From contig CAZBMD010000011.1 in NCBI GenBank assembly GCA_964493325.1, forward strand, positions 1 to 51,304: DNA of 51,304 bases, in the 5' to 3' direction. Numbering within the stretch: position 1 is the stretch's first letter; the number at the start of each line of letters is the position of its first letter. The notes beneath the pieces were generated by a model. That model searched no databases and was not told where the DNA came from. It saw only the letters and a program-made list of their open reading frames with translations. Position numbers and translations under genes: made by a program. This document shows, one piece after another, positions 39,526 to 48,672 of the stretch. Origin of the DNA: CAZBMD01 sp964493325 (GTDB taxonomy: Bacteria; Babelota; Babeliae; Babelales; RVW-14).

Positions 39526-41097
39526 CTATTCAGCATCATTTGATTGCAACTCAACATCAGCAGTCAATCCTGCTTGATTAAGTTCTTTTTTCGCATTCTC
39601 TAGGGCTATTCTTTTTTCTTCGATAATTTTCAGTAAAGAGTCTTTATTTTTAGCTTTACAGAGTTGTAGAAGCTCTTCTTGTTCATAAAGCTCTTTTCTA
39701 CATTTTTTAACTACGTTAATGTTATCGGCAACGCTCTTCGCAGATTCAACTATTCTCTCGTGCTCGAGAGCCAAAGAGGTCATGATATCTGCAACGTTTT
39801 GGTCATATTCTAGATCCTTATAACAAGTTGTACCATTGTACCCGCCTTTAAATTTTATTTTGCCTTGCGCGCTATTATCTACCGCTATATTAACAAAGTC
39901 CGGCTCCGACTTTTTCCTATATTTATTTGTTATATCTATCATGGATTGATAAAGCTCTGTGCTTTTATTTTTTAGATCATTTATTTTCTTTTGATAGGGA
40001 ATTAAAAGCTCTAATTCATCTTTCTCATATTTTAGCTGAGCTTCAAGTGCTTGCTCAGCTGATTGCCTACTTTCTATTGCTTTCTTAAAATTTTTGCACT
40101 CCGCTTGTAAACGGCTAATCTCATCTCTCAATTGACTAATTTTTACAGATTCAGTATTTGCCTCATTCTGCAATGCATCTTTCTCTTGAAGCAATGCATC
40201 ATGCTTCTTTTGAATCAGCTCTAACTCTACGGTTGCTTTATTTTTCCGCTCTTGAGCTGAGGTAATTTGGTCAGGCAACAAATGCAACTCTTCGTCTAAT
40301 TGATTTTTTTTCAAAATATTTTGCTCACATTCTTGCTTTAATCTGTTTATTTCTGCATTGAACTGCGCGATCTCTCTTTCCGCTTGGAGCTTTGCCTCTT
40401 CTACTCGCTTTAATTGCTCTTCTGCGTTCCAGCAATTTTCTTTTAATCTATTTTCTTCTAGAAGCTCTTTATCATATTGCTCAGATAATTCTTCTCGACG
40501 TCGCCTTAACGCTTCGTTTTTTTCTTCTGCAAGCTTTCGCTGCTCCTCTAGATCTCTAATCTGCTCATCTGACAAACACTGCTTGCTTAGCTTATTAGAT
40601 TCTTCATTTAATTCGATTACCGCAGCTTCTAATTGCTTTTGTTTATCGATCTGACACTTAACTTGATCAAGCTGGCCTTTTGATTCATTAAATTCATTTA
40701 ATTGCATAAGTAATAAATCATACCGCCCTTGGAGCAAGTCCATGGCCTCTTGTTTATCTTTATAAAATACATAGGCATAAATACCAGAAGCAAAAATCAC
40801 TACAGCAGCACACCCAATACCAACGCCAACTAAAAAACAAAGATTTTTATCTCTCCCCTTTATTTTTCTTGATTGAACACCAAGATCAATGACGTCCAAC
40901 TGATCAGTCTGCATGGACTGCATAATCAGGTCGGTTATTTGATGATGCGTATAGCCTTGTTCTAATAGTCTTTGAAAAGCATCAATAGCAATCGTTGTTT
41001 TCCCTTGCAAAATGACATCTTGAGTGTTAATCGGCGCTGCTACAGAGTGCATCATAAGAATCAATGCAAACAGTAGGCGTAAAAATTTTTGGAACAT
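39526..41097 (-). CDS. Exported protein with membrane segment and long coiled coil
   Basis: 523 residues, no family recognised. GAGGA precedes the ATG; signal peptide about 1-21 (ending HSVAAP). Residues 25-80 form a small helical domain (AFQRLLEQGYTHHQITDLIMQSM), then a membrane segment at about 88-111 (LCFLVGVGIGCAAVVIFASGIYAYVFY). A highly charged coiled coil rich in Glu, Lys and Gln covers about 115-385, and a second helical part ends at 523. Such an architecture suits a structural or tethering protein across the cell envelope. Confidence 0.75.
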   Translation of the reverse strand: MFQKFLRLLFALILMMHSVAAPINTQDVILQGKTTIAIDAFQRLLEQGYTHHQITDLIMQSMQTDQLDVIDLGVQSRKIKGRDKNLCFLVGVGIGCAAVVIFASGIYAYVFYKDKQEAMDLLQGRYDLLLMQLNEFNESKGQLDQVKCQIDKQKQLEAAVIELNEESNKLSKQCLSDEQIRDLEEQRKLAEEKNEALRRRREELSEQYDKELLEENRLKENCWNAEEQLKRVEEAKLQAEREIAQFNAEINRLKQECEQNILKKNQLDEELHLLPDQITSAQERKNKATVELELIQKKHDALLQEKDALQNEANTESVKISQLRDEISRLQAECKNFKKAIESRQSAEQALEAQLKYEKDELELLIPYQKKINDLKNKSTELYQSMIDITNKYRKKSEPDFVNIAVDNSAQGKIKFKGGYNGTTCYKDLEYDQNVADIMTSLALEHERIVESAKSVADNINVVKKCRKELYEQEELLQLCKAKNKDSLLKIIEEKRIALENAKKELNQAGLTADVELQSNDAE

Positions 41098-41204
41098 AAA
41101 AAATCCTCAGGCTAAAAACAAAAAATAGTAGCAACAGATGATAAAGAAATACCAATAAAACACAATAGAAACCAATATTATTTTGCATCCAAGTAAAAAG
41201 ATAA

Positions 41205-41231
41205 ACGGAGTTGCCTTGATAGCAACTCCGT
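41205..41231 (-). terminator. Terminator after the rlmB-like gene
   Basis: Stem ACGGAGTTGC/GCAACTCCGT with a seven-base loop, followed on the minus strand by TTATCTTTTT. A second short hairpin (ATTTTGCT/AGCAAAAT) lies between it and the stop codon. Confidence 0.82.
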
Positions 41232-41278
41232 AGAATGAAGTTTTGATTTTGCTCCTGTAAGCAAAATTAGTATAAGAA

Positions 41279-42271
41279 TTATTTCAGAATTTTAATGTCT
41301 GTAGCTATTTGAAAGAGCAAAATACCTGCAGCAACAGAAGCATTGTAAGAAATATCGGGAGTCAGCTGAGGCAAGGTAATGGCTTGTCCAAGCGCTTTGA
41401 CATCCTTAGAAATGCCAACCGCTTCATTACCAATAACAAGGCACAAAGGACCTTTGTACTGAACTTTTGCAGCATTTTGACCATCAAGAACAGCCATATA
41501 AAAATTGTATCCAGCTTTTTTCAGTTCGATAACTGCAGCTTTAACCGATGGCGCAAGATAAATATCAAGATGCTCAACAAGGCCTGCAGCCGCTTTGCAT
41601 GCAGCAGCTGTCAGAGGAGCAGACTTTGACTTACATAAAACCACACCAGTCACGCCAGTACAGTAGGCAGAACGCAAAATTGCGCCCATGTTACGCACGT
41701 CTTGAACAGCATCAAGAAGCAAAATGAACGGCTTTTTGGCCGGATCAAATGGTGTTGATGTAAATTTAAACGGGGTCACCCACGCAAGAACGCCCATATG
41801 CTCTGTTGATCCTGCCATGCGATCAAGGACATCGCGGGGAACATATTGCGTATTGGGCATTGGCTTTGGCAGATAAGGTTTAATGCGGTCCCATGCGCTT
41901 GGCAGAGGTTTTGTTGTGTACAACGCAACAATCTTACGTTTTTTTGCCTTAAGCAATTCTATAATTGGATGAGCGCCATAAATAAGCTCGTTGCCAATCG
42001 ATTCAATTGGAACAGCTACCTGCTCTTTGATAGACGGCTTAGCAAACGGAGCCGACTTACGAACAAAGGACGGTCTGCCGATTGTTCTTTGTGGACGGCC
42101 AGTTGATCGCACGTCTCTGCTCTCGTCTTGGTCGTCATAGCGCTTGTGTATACGAGACCTTTCGCGAGGGCCTTTGCCATATGATTTTGCTGGCTTTGCC
42201 TTACCAAAAGGCTTTTTATCCTGTGTCTTTGCAGGTTTTGCCTTGCCAACGGGCTTCTTATGTGCTGTCAT
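41279..42271 (-). CDS. rlmB: TrmH/SpoU-family rRNA 2'-O-methyltransferase (RlmB-like)
   Basis: 330 residues from ATG 42271. The N-terminal 90 residues are a basic tail with a tandem repeat (KKPVGKAKPAKTQD then KKPFGKAKPAKSYG), likely RNA binding. Then the substrate-binding domain (ELIYGAHPIIELLKAKKRKIVALY) and the knotted SPOUT domain: ILLLDAVQDVRNMGAILRSAYCTGV, CLVIGNEAVGIS and ITLPQLTPDISYNASVAAGILLFQI. The three SPOUT motifs with conserved Asn, Arg, Glu and Asn-x-Ser (here YNAS) fit RlmB, which methylates a G in the 23S rRNA. Exact target is assumed from family. Confidence 0.88.
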   Translation of the reverse strand: MTAHKKPVGKAKPAKTQDKKPFGKAKPAKSYGKGPRERSRIHKRYDDQDESRDVRSTGRPQRTIGRPSFVRKSAPFAKPSIKEQVAVPIESIGNELIYGAHPIIELLKAKKRKIVALYTTKPLPSAWDRIKPYLPKPMPNTQYVPRDVLDRMAGSTEHMGVLAWVTPFKFTSTPFDPAKKPFILLLDAVQDVRNMGAILRSAYCTGVTGVVLCKSKSAPLTAAACKAAAGLVEHLDIYLAPSVKAAVIELKKAGYNFYMAVLDGQNAAKVQYKGPLCLVIGNEAVGISKDVKALGQAITLPQLTPDISYNASVAAGILLFQIATDIKILK

Positions 42272-42503
42272 ATCTGGTAACCAATGTTTAGGGATATAGT
42301 TTTTGGATAAATCTGTAAATAAGATTCTAGCGTAAAACGAGATAATGAGCAAAAGAGCTGCACTCAATTAGAAAAAATTTACGCTTTTTTATAAGGCTAT
42401 TTTCAAAAAAAATTAACAGATGCTAACGAAATGTTTACACTAAAGCTCGTTTTTAAAACCATATTTAAGACCACAAGTGACACACTTTTTTAGGAACAGG
42501 TTC

Positions 42504-43169
42504 ATGTACATTTTAGAAGGAAATATCGGCGTCGGAAAATCAACATTTCTAAAGCTTATTGCAGAGCTCTGCCCAGAAGTAAGTGTCATCCAAGAACCAA
42601 AAGAAGCATGGTCTGGCGCAGCACATGGCAAGTCACTGCTTGGCAACTTTTATGACAACCCTTCTCGCTGGGCCTACACCATGGAAACTCTGACCATGAA
42701 GTCACGCGTCAATGACCATTTGCGCGAACAAGCACACCAAGACCCAAACCGCATTATGGAACGCTCTGTCTATTCGGGTCACTATTGCTTTGCCAAAAAT
42801 GGTGCAGCTCAAGGATTTTTGTCGCCACTTGAATGGCAACTTTATTCGCAGTGGGTAGATTTTTTGGTAAAAAAACAATGCAAAATACCACGTGGATTTG
42901 TCTATCTAAAAGCTGAACCAGAAGTTTGCCTCGGTCGTATTCACAAGCGCAATCGTCCAGGCGAAGAAGGTATTCCTCTTGAATATATGCAGCAAATCAA
43001 CACGCTGCATGATAAATTTTTACTCGACAAAGAAGATCTTTTTGATGAACTTAAATCGGTTCCTGTGCTTGTGATTGACTGCAATATTGAATTTGCAAAT
43101 AATGAAAATTTAATGAATGAGCATGCTGCAAGAGTACGCACTTTCTTACGTGATACTCAAGCAGATTAG
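42504..43169 (+). CDS. Deoxynucleoside kinase
   Basis: 221 residues. Start 42504 lies just after AGGAACAGG and begins directly with the P loop (LEGNIGVGKST). Other motifs: PKEAW, the ERS motif in RIMERSVYSGHYCFAKN, and the lid IHKRNRPGEEGIPLEYMQQINTLHDKF. Matches the dGK/dAK/dCK-type family that phosphorylates deoxynucleosides. In a host-dependent bacterium this would salvage host deoxynucleosides for DNA synthesis. Divergent from the rlmB-like gene with a 232-bp gap. Confidence 0.93.
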   Translation: MYILEGNIGVGKSTFLKLIAELCPEVSVIQEPKEAWSGAAHGKSLLGNFYDNPSRWAYTMETLTMKSRVNDHLREQAHQDPNRIMERSVYSGHYCFAKNGAAQGFLSPLEWQLYSQWVDFLVKKQCKIPRGFVYLKAEPEVCLGRIHKRNRPGEEGIPLEYMQQINTLHDKFLLDKEDLFDELKSVPVLVIDCNIEFANNENLMNEHAARVRTFLRDTQAD

Positions 43170-43252
43170 ACCTGTTTCAAGCAAATAGGGCTTATTTATT
43201 AGGGCTTCTCGCTTTATTTTTCTTCCCCGTAGACATAAAAACCATAGCCTGA

Positions 43253-43283
43253 GTACGATTATTTAAGTCTTGAATAATCGTAC
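43253..43283. promoter_or_regulatory. Long near-perfect palindrome upstream of an ankyrin gene
   Basis: 31-nt palindrome with 15-base arms starting GTACGATTATT, one wobble pair, 24 bp before the ankyrin ATG. No U tract follows, so an operator or a 5' leader hairpin is more likely than a terminator. Confidence 0.6.
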
Positions 43284-43307
43284 AAATCTTAAGGGGAGAA
43301 GATATTC

Positions 43308-44156
43308 ATGAAAAATAATGTCAAATTTCTAGCTATCACGATATGCGGATTAAACTTTATACCTGCGTCAATATCAGCATTCAAAGAGCCATATGAAAAT
43401 ATCACAGATGAAGAGATAACTATCATCGACAAACTCGCCTACCATTTTTTATCCATCCATACGTCCATTGAGCGTAATGACGTCAAAGCGATGATACAAT
43501 ATGCGCTTGATGATAAAGAAATTAACAAACAGTCCTTTAAATCAAAGTTACCCCCGCCACTTCATTACGCAATTACTCAAGGCAAGCCAGAAATCATTCA
43601 AACGCTTATAGAAGATTGCGCAGCAGATATCAACTTAAAAGACCCGCTGTGGAAAAATAGAACTCCATTACACAGAGCTATAATAGGAATGTCAGAAGGA
43701 TCTCCTGAGGAAAGAAGAGAATTTGTTATAAGCGTAGTGCGATTTTTATTACAAAAAGGCGCAGATCTGACGCTAAAAGACGATAGAGGCCTTACGCCAT
43801 TTTTATTTATGCTTGAAGAATACAATATTGCAAAAATTTTATCAGAAGACTTTGCTCAGCAGATCATTCACCTATTTTTAGATGCAGGAGTCGATCTTTT
43901 AACTAGAAATAACCTCAACCAAACAGCCTTACATTTTGCAGTCAAGAATAAATACGTATTACTCAGTAGATTACTATTAGATCAAAACCAAGAACTTATA
44001 AACCTTGAAGATACATTTGGGTTTAGCGCTCTTGACCATGCAATGAATAATCGAGACGATAAAATGGTCGACTTATTACTTCAGTACAAGCCAGCTCTAA
44101 CAAGATGGCCACAGTTATGCAACAACAATAATAGCGGCTCTATTACCTTTCAATAG
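43308..44156 (+). CDS. Exported ankyrin-repeat protein
   Basis: 282 residues. AAGGGGAG precedes the ATG; signal peptide about 1-23 (ending ISAF). Five to six divergent ankyrin repeats from about 80 to 270: PPPLHYAITQGKPEIIQTLI, NRTPLHRAIIG, KGADLTLKDDRGLTPFLFML, NQTALHFAVKNKYVLLSRLLLD, FGFSALDHAMNNRDDKMVDLLL. The repeats are less regular than in the other two ankyrin proteins here. Its 3' end overlaps the end of the convergent ybeY gene by 14 bp. Confidence 0.88.
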   Translation: MKNNVKFLAITICGLNFIPASISAFKEPYENITDEEITIIDKLAYHFLSIHTSIERNDVKAMIQYALDDKEINKQSFKSKLPPPLHYAITQGKPEIIQTLIEDCAADINLKDPLWKNRTPLHRAIIGMSEGSPEERREFVISVVRFLLQKGADLTLKDDRGLTPFLFMLEEYNIAKILSEDFAQQIIHLFLDAGVDLLTRNNLNQTALHFAVKNKYVLLSRLLLDQNQELINLEDTFGFSALDHAMNNRDDKMVDLLLQYKPALTRWPQLCNNNNSGSITFQ

Positions 44157-44598
44157 CTTTAAGAATTTTACGCTCAACTTTTTGCATCACCTCAAATTCA
44201 TCATCTGTTTGATGATCATAATTCAAAAGATGAGCAAGACCATGCGCCAAAAGGACGGGCAGGTGTTCTTCAAATGAACGTCCCCACCTCTTTGGCGCAT
44301 CTTTTTTAACAAACTCAAGCGAGATAATCAAATCTCCCAAATTTTTATCTTCAGGTGATTGTATTTTAATTTTTTCGCCAGGCTTGAGATCAACATGATA
44401 GGGGAACGATAAAATATCGGTTGCCTTGTCTTTATGCCGATAATCTCTGTTGTAGGCGCGAATTGATGCGTTGGTTGTCAAAAGAACCCCAACATCAAAG
44501 TTGGGGTATCCAAGCGCTTTAATCATTTTTTCCAGCATCGTCTGCATCAAATTGACATCAACTGAAATTTTTCGTTGCCTGTTATTAATCAAAATCAT
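44143..44598 (-). CDS. ybeY: Endoribonuclease YbeY
   Basis: 151 residues. The zinc site is complete: H119-x3-H123-x5-H129 in LLAHGLAHLLNYDHQ. Other family parts are ATDILSFPY and GDLIISLEFVKKDA. YbeY matures 16S rRNA 3' ends and takes part in ribosome quality control. It begins 3 bp after the valS stop codon and is surely in the same transcript. Confidence 0.96.
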   Translation of the reverse strand: MILINNRQRKISVDVNLMQTMLEKMIKALGYPNFDVGVLLTTNASIRAYNRDYRHKDKATDILSFPYHVDLKPGEKIKIQSPEDKNLGDLIISLEFVKKDAPKRWGRSFEEHLPVLLAHGLAHLLNYDHQTDDEFEVMQKVERKILKAIER

Positions 44599-44601
44599 GC
44601 G

Positions 44602-47043
44602 TTATACCTTTACAAACGCAATGTGCATGTCACCGTCTGTTTGTAACACATTTTCTGCACCTTCGGCCTGATAATCAATCAGCACAGCCTTACAAACACC
44701 TTTAAGTAATCTTTCTTGTGATTTAACGGCATCTATACATTCTGCTGAACCGCACAAAACAAGACGAGCAAGTTCTGTTTTAAGCGAAAGCTGAGCTTCA
44801 CTTTTAAGCTTGCGAACCTGAGCAACAATACTCAAAAGAGTATTCATAGCGCTCACGCTTGCTTCAAAAGTATATTCAAAACGTTTTTCTGAAATTTGAG
44901 AGGTATGCAGCGACACATGCTGCTCACGGTTTTTGTAGAGCATTTGATAGAGCGTCTCGGTCACAAATGGAATTGACGGAGCAAAGAGTTGCAATATGCC
45001 AAATCCAACTTCATACAGGGTAAAACGGGTCCCTGCAATGATAGCAGCGTCATAATTATCTGGATTGAAGAATTGGTCTTTGACAAGCTCTAGGTAGTTA
45101 TCGCAAAAATCGCTCCAGAAAAATTTTTCAATAACTTCAAGAGCCGCATGATATTCATACGCATCAAAAGCCTTGATGTAGTTCTGGACCGTCTTGCTGA
45201 ACTGATGCAATAACCACTCATTGAGAACATCAAGCTTGCGACTATCTGCCTTATCATATTTTTCTACCGGCTCTGCCGCAAACCTAAAAGCATTCCACAA
45301 TTTGGTGACCAAACGGTGACCTATCTTCAGCTGCGTCTCGCTAAAAACTGTATCCATTCCCAAGCGAGCGCTTGCTGTCCAGTATCGAATAACATCGGCA
45401 GGATAGTTTTGAAGCAAAGACTCAGGAGTCATTTTGCTGTTTTCTTTCGACTTAGAAATTTTTTCTTTACCAGCAAGAACGTGGCCCGAGATAACAATAT
45501 CCTTCCACGGAATCTGGTTGTGATGAAAATATGATTTTACAATGGTATCAAATGCCCAGGTACGAATAATGTCGTGAGCCTGTGGCCGCATGCTCATTGG
45601 CATAGTCAGACCATCGGACGATTGCTCTGGCCAACCAAGATTAATTTGTGGCGTCAGAGATGAAGTGTTCCAGGTATCCATAACATCGGTATCTGGCTTG
45701 ATGTCAGTTGATTGGCATGCCGAACAAGCACCGCCAGGGTAACTCTGTTCTTGTGGGTCAACAGGCAAGTCTTCAAGACGGGCAAGCAAAATTTGCTGAC
45801 AATTACCACAATGCCAAACCGGGAATGGAATACCAAAAAAGCGCTGCCGCGATATGCACCAGTCCCAATTAAGATTGGACACCCATTCTTGGTAACGAAT
45901 TTTCATGTGCTCAGGCTTCCAAACAATTTCGTCTGCAAGCTTTAAAAAAGCATCTTTGTGGTCGAGAATGTTAATAAACCATTGCCATAAAATTTGATAT
46001 TCAATTTCTTGCTTGCAGCGCTCATGCGTACTAACGTTATGAGTAATCGGCTTTTGAGCAAGCAATGCACCTGTAGCTGCAAGATGCTCCAAGACACGCT
46101 TACGCGCTTCGTGCACACCAAGCCCTGCAAGAGGGCCAGTCTCTGAGGACCACTTGCCATCAAGACCAATCACCTGAACAAACGGCAAGTTATGTTTTTT
46201 AAACCACAAAATATCAGTCTGATCACCAAAGGTACAACACATTACAAGACCTGTGCCTTTTTCTGGGTCGACCAGCTCATCTTCAAGCAACGGAACAGTT
46301 TTGCCAAAAACAGGAGTAATGGCTTTTTTTCCCTTAAGATGCTGATAGCGGCTATCGTTCGGATTAAAAAATACAGCAACGCACGCTGGCAAAAGCTCTG
46401 GACGCGTTGTTGCTATAGTTAGGTTTTCACCATCGGTTGTAGTAAAACGAATTTCATTAAACTGGGTACCAACCTCAATGCTATCAAGCTCAGCCTGCGC
46501 AACAGAAGTGCGGCACGTAGTGCAATAGAGCGAAGGCTCAGCTTTGCGGTAGGCAACCCCTTTTTGAAACAACTCAATAAAAGAATACTGAGATGTCTTG
46601 CGTGCTTTGTCAGAAATAGTTGAATAGAGCTTGGTCCAATCAACAGACAAGCCGATGCTACGCCACAAAGCCTCAAATATTTTTTCAACGTCATGCGTCT
46701 CTTTTAAACAAAGAGCCATGAACTCCGATCGCTTCATCAAATGCGCTTTGGTCGAATTCTTTTTCTCTACAAAACGCTCAGTTGGCAAACCATTATCATC
46801 AAACCCCATGGGATAAAAAACATTAAAACCGCGCATGCGCTTGTAGCGGGCAACAACATCGGTCTGAGTGTAAGAAAACACGTGGCCAATATGAAGTGTC
46901 CCTGAAACTGTTGGGGGGGGAGTGTCGATGCTAAACACCTCTTGCGAAGAATTTTGCTGAAATGCGTACGTGTTTTCGCGCTCCCACAGTTCTTTTGCTT
47001 CGAGCTCACATCGCTGACTATCGTATAATTTATCCATGTCCAT
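44602..47043 (-). CDS. valS: Valine-tRNA ligase
   Basis: 813 residues from ATG 47043, with AGGAA upstream; ATG 47037 is an equal choice. The length is at the short end for ValRS. HIGH motif is in PPPTVSGTLHIGHVFSYTQTD, the editing domain has TTRPELLPACVAVFFNP, and the KMSKS loop is KISKS in AGKEKISKSKENSKMTPESLL. The C-terminal coiled-coil arm of longer ValRS enzymes is reduced to about 70 residues. Charges tRNA-Val and removes mischarged threonine. Operon with ybeY. Confidence 0.96.
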   Translation of the reverse strand: MDMDKLYDSQRCELEAKELWERENTYAFQQNSSQEVFSIDTPPPTVSGTLHIGHVFSYTQTDVVARYKRMRGFNVFYPMGFDDNGLPTERFVEKKNSTKAHLMKRSEFMALCLKETHDVEKIFEALWRSIGLSVDWTKLYSTISDKARKTSQYSFIELFQKGVAYRKAEPSLYCTTCRTSVAQAELDSIEVGTQFNEIRFTTTDGENLTIATTRPELLPACVAVFFNPNDSRYQHLKGKKAITPVFGKTVPLLEDELVDPEKGTGLVMCCTFGDQTDILWFKKHNLPFVQVIGLDGKWSSETGPLAGLGVHEARKRVLEHLAATGALLAQKPITHNVSTHERCKQEIEYQILWQWFINILDHKDAFLKLADEIVWKPEHMKIRYQEWVSNLNWDWCISRQRFFGIPFPVWHCGNCQQILLARLEDLPVDPQEQSYPGGACSACQSTDIKPDTDVMDTWNTSSLTPQINLGWPEQSSDGLTMPMSMRPQAHDIIRTWAFDTIVKSYFHHNQIPWKDIVISGHVLAGKEKISKSKENSKMTPESLLQNYPADVIRYWTASARLGMDTVFSETQLKIGHRLVTKLWNAFRFAAEPVEKYDKADSRKLDVLNEWLLHQFSKTVQNYIKAFDAYEYHAALEVIEKFFWSDFCDNYLELVKDQFFNPDNYDAAIIAGTRFTLYEVGFGILQLFAPSIPFVTETLYQMLYKNREQHVSLHTSQISEKRFEYTFEASVSAMNTLLSIVAQVRKLKSEAQLSLKTELARLVLCGSAECIDAVKSQERLLKGVCKAVLIDYQAEGAENVLQTDGDMHIAFVKV

Positions 47044-47110
47044 AAAAGTTCCTAAAGAGAAACAGTAATTTTTAGGTTGATGCTTAACTGGGGTAATTAT
47101 ACCATACGGA

Positions 47111-47146
47111 GAAAACAAAAATAAGGGCCGAGAATCTCGGCCCTTA
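47111..47146 (-). terminator. Terminator between the 90-residue membrane protein gene and valS
   Basis: 12-base palindromic arms TAAGGGCCGAGA/TCTCGGCCCTTA, followed on the minus strand by a T-rich run. It lies 24 bp after the upstream gene and about 70 bp before valS. Confidence 0.88.
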
Positions 47147-47169
47147 CCTTCTAAAATATAATTCAAATC

Positions 47170-47442
47170 CTATTTGCAGCGGCAAAAAATTTTCACTTTT
47201 GCAAGACACATGTCCAAGAAGTTAGTCACTTGGGTCATGTTGAGCATCACAAGGCCATAGTAGACAAGCCCCAGGCCGGCAATAAATACCATCATGCTCA
47301 CAATCACCTTGTGTGCAAGCATCAGACAAAGCACGCCAAGAAACACGGCAAGGAGACCCTTTACCACTTTCATGTTTGGCAAATCGCAGCATGAATCGCT
47401 CTTGCGCTCAGCTTTTTTATTATTCTTTTCCATTTCGTCCAT
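47170..47442 (-). CDS. Small membrane protein
   Basis: 90 residues. Start 47442 chosen for AAAGGAGAG just upstream. A charged N terminus (DEMEKNNKKAERKSDSCC) is followed by two hydrophobic segments (VVKGLLAVFLGVLCLMLAHKV and MVFIAGLGLVYYGLVML) and a basic tail ending CRCK. The KGLLxxFxG...GLxxYxG layout resembles the 53-residue protein at 48673-48834, so the two may be distant relatives. Function unknown; probably inner membrane. Confidence 0.75.
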   Translation of the reverse strand: MDEMEKNNKKAERKSDSCCDLPNMKVVKGLLAVFLGVLCLMLAHKVIVSMMVFIAGLGLVYYGLVMLNMTQVTNFLDMCLAKVKIFCRCK

Positions 47443-47794
47443 GGACTCTCCTTTTTTTGAATCGATGAGTCTTGTACACACGCCGGAGTATTTTTTATAA
47501 GCTACTCAAGAAGCGTATCAAAAGGAAAAAATGAAACTCAATAGTATTCAATAGAAAAATAATGAATTTAATAGAGAATATACAATTAATGGTAGTTATT
47601 GCAGTTTGTTATTAGGCAAAAGATCTCCTAGACGATGTAAAAGCCCAGGGCTAAAAAGAAAAACCTATTCAACAGAATTTCACAAAAACATCACGAAATG
47701 CGATTTTTAACTATATTTGTCGTTATTGTTAAAAAAAAGTTTTAATGTTAAATTAAAAATAAATAATTTTTTCATTAAAAACAAAGGGTCTTAT
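47443..47794. other. 352-bp intergenic region with a gene remnant
   Basis: Divergent space between the small membrane protein gene and an ankyrin gene. It holds the decayed 3' end of a second small-membrane-protein gene (47576-47660). The rest is very AT-rich; a ribosome binding site AAGGG lies before the ankyrin ATG at 47795. No further gene is seen. Confidence 0.7.
47576..47660 (-). pseudogene. Decayed 3' copy of the 53-residue membrane protein gene
   Basis: Aligns without gaps to 48663-48747, with 12 differences in the first 80 bases. In the frame of the intact gene it reads FLALGFYIV, then a stop, then EIFCLITNCNNYH and a stop, against FLALGFYIVYVGFRLITNCNNYD. No 5' half is recognisable. 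Confidence 0.88.
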
Positions 47795-48661
47795 ATGAAA
47801 TTTATAAATAATATGAAATTATTAATGACTATAGGTTTGCTACTACAAGCAGGCATAAGCCTTGCAGATAACAATGATTGGGCTCTTCAGGGGCAGTCAA
47901 TACTAAACAAAATTGACTCTTTTTCAAGTAAATCAAGTGAATCTAATTCAAAATTAATAGAAGCAGCTGAAAACAATAATTTAAAAGAGTTACAAAAGGC
48001 TTTAAATGATTCGAAAGCCAATATTAATGAAATAAGCACAAAATCAGGTATGACAGCTTTAATGCATGCTTGTAGAAATGGTCGTGAAGATATGGTGATA
48101 TTGCTCCTTGATAAAGGGGCTAATCCTTCTATCCAAAACTCATGGGGCGATAATACAGCGTTGAGAGAAGCTGTAAAAAAAGGACATAAAAAAATAGCTG
48201 AACTATTAATTAATAAACATAAAAATGATACTAACGCTAGACTTAGCATGGGTTATTCTTTAATAGAAGCAGCTAAAAAAGGAGATAAAGATATGGTGAC
48301 ATTGCTTCTTGACAAGGGAGCTGACCCTAATGTTGCAGGCAGCCCTGACTCAGGTAGTTGTTATACAGACTCTACGGCTTTGTTAGAAGCTGCTTCTCAT
48401 GGCCATAAAGATATTGCCCAACTGCTTCTTGATAAAGGCGCTAACATTGACGCTGAAGACAGCATGACAGCTTCTACAGCTTTGATCCTAGCTTCAAGCC
48501 AAGGCTATAAAGATATTGTCAAATTACTTCTTGATAAAGGAGCAAATTTTCATAGCAAAGATGTATATGGTTCCACCGCTTTGGAAATTGCTAAAAGCAA
48601 AAGATACAAAGAAATTGTTCAACTCATTCATCAAGCAATAGAAAAAGCTGGCAAAGTTTAA
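47795..48661 (+). CDS. Exported ankyrin-repeat protein
   Basis: 288 residues from ATG 47795 (AAGGG 7 nt upstream). Signal peptide about 1-24 (ending ISLAD). Six to seven ankyrin repeats from about 45 to 280, several nearly identical: VILLLDKGANPS, VTLLLDKGADPN, AQLLLDKGANID, VKLLLDKGANFH. The near identity points to recent repeat duplication and to loss or gain of units. The gene lies between the intact and the decayed copies of a membrane-protein gene on the opposite strand, and its stop codon touches the start of the right-hand repeat. Confidence 0.93.
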   Translation: MKFINNMKLLMTIGLLLQAGISLADNNDWALQGQSILNKIDSFSSKSSESNSKLIEAAENNNLKELQKALNDSKANINEISTKSGMTALMHACRNGREDMVILLLDKGANPSIQNSWGDNTALREAVKKGHKKIAELLINKHKNDTNARLSMGYSLIEAAKKGDKDMVTLLLDKGADPNVAGSPDSGSCYTDSTALLEAASHGHKDIAQLLLDKGANIDAEDSMTASTALILASSQGYKDIVKLLLDKGANFHSKDVYGSTALEIAKSKRYKEIVQLIHQAIEKAGKV

Positions 48662-48672
48662 AGAATAGACAA

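Noticed and set aside
40358..40654. Serine-rich frame opposite the coiled-coil gene
   Set aside because: Arises from the complement of Glu- and Lys-rich codons; no independent support.
43170..43307. A fourth 3'-end duplication around the ankyrin gene at 43308
   Set aside because: I compared the ends of the dNK and ybeY genes with both flanks and saw no duplicated segment.
47044..47169. T-box or attenuator in the valS leader
   Set aside because: No T-box core or specifier structure is visible, and the hairpin fits a terminator for the gene before it.
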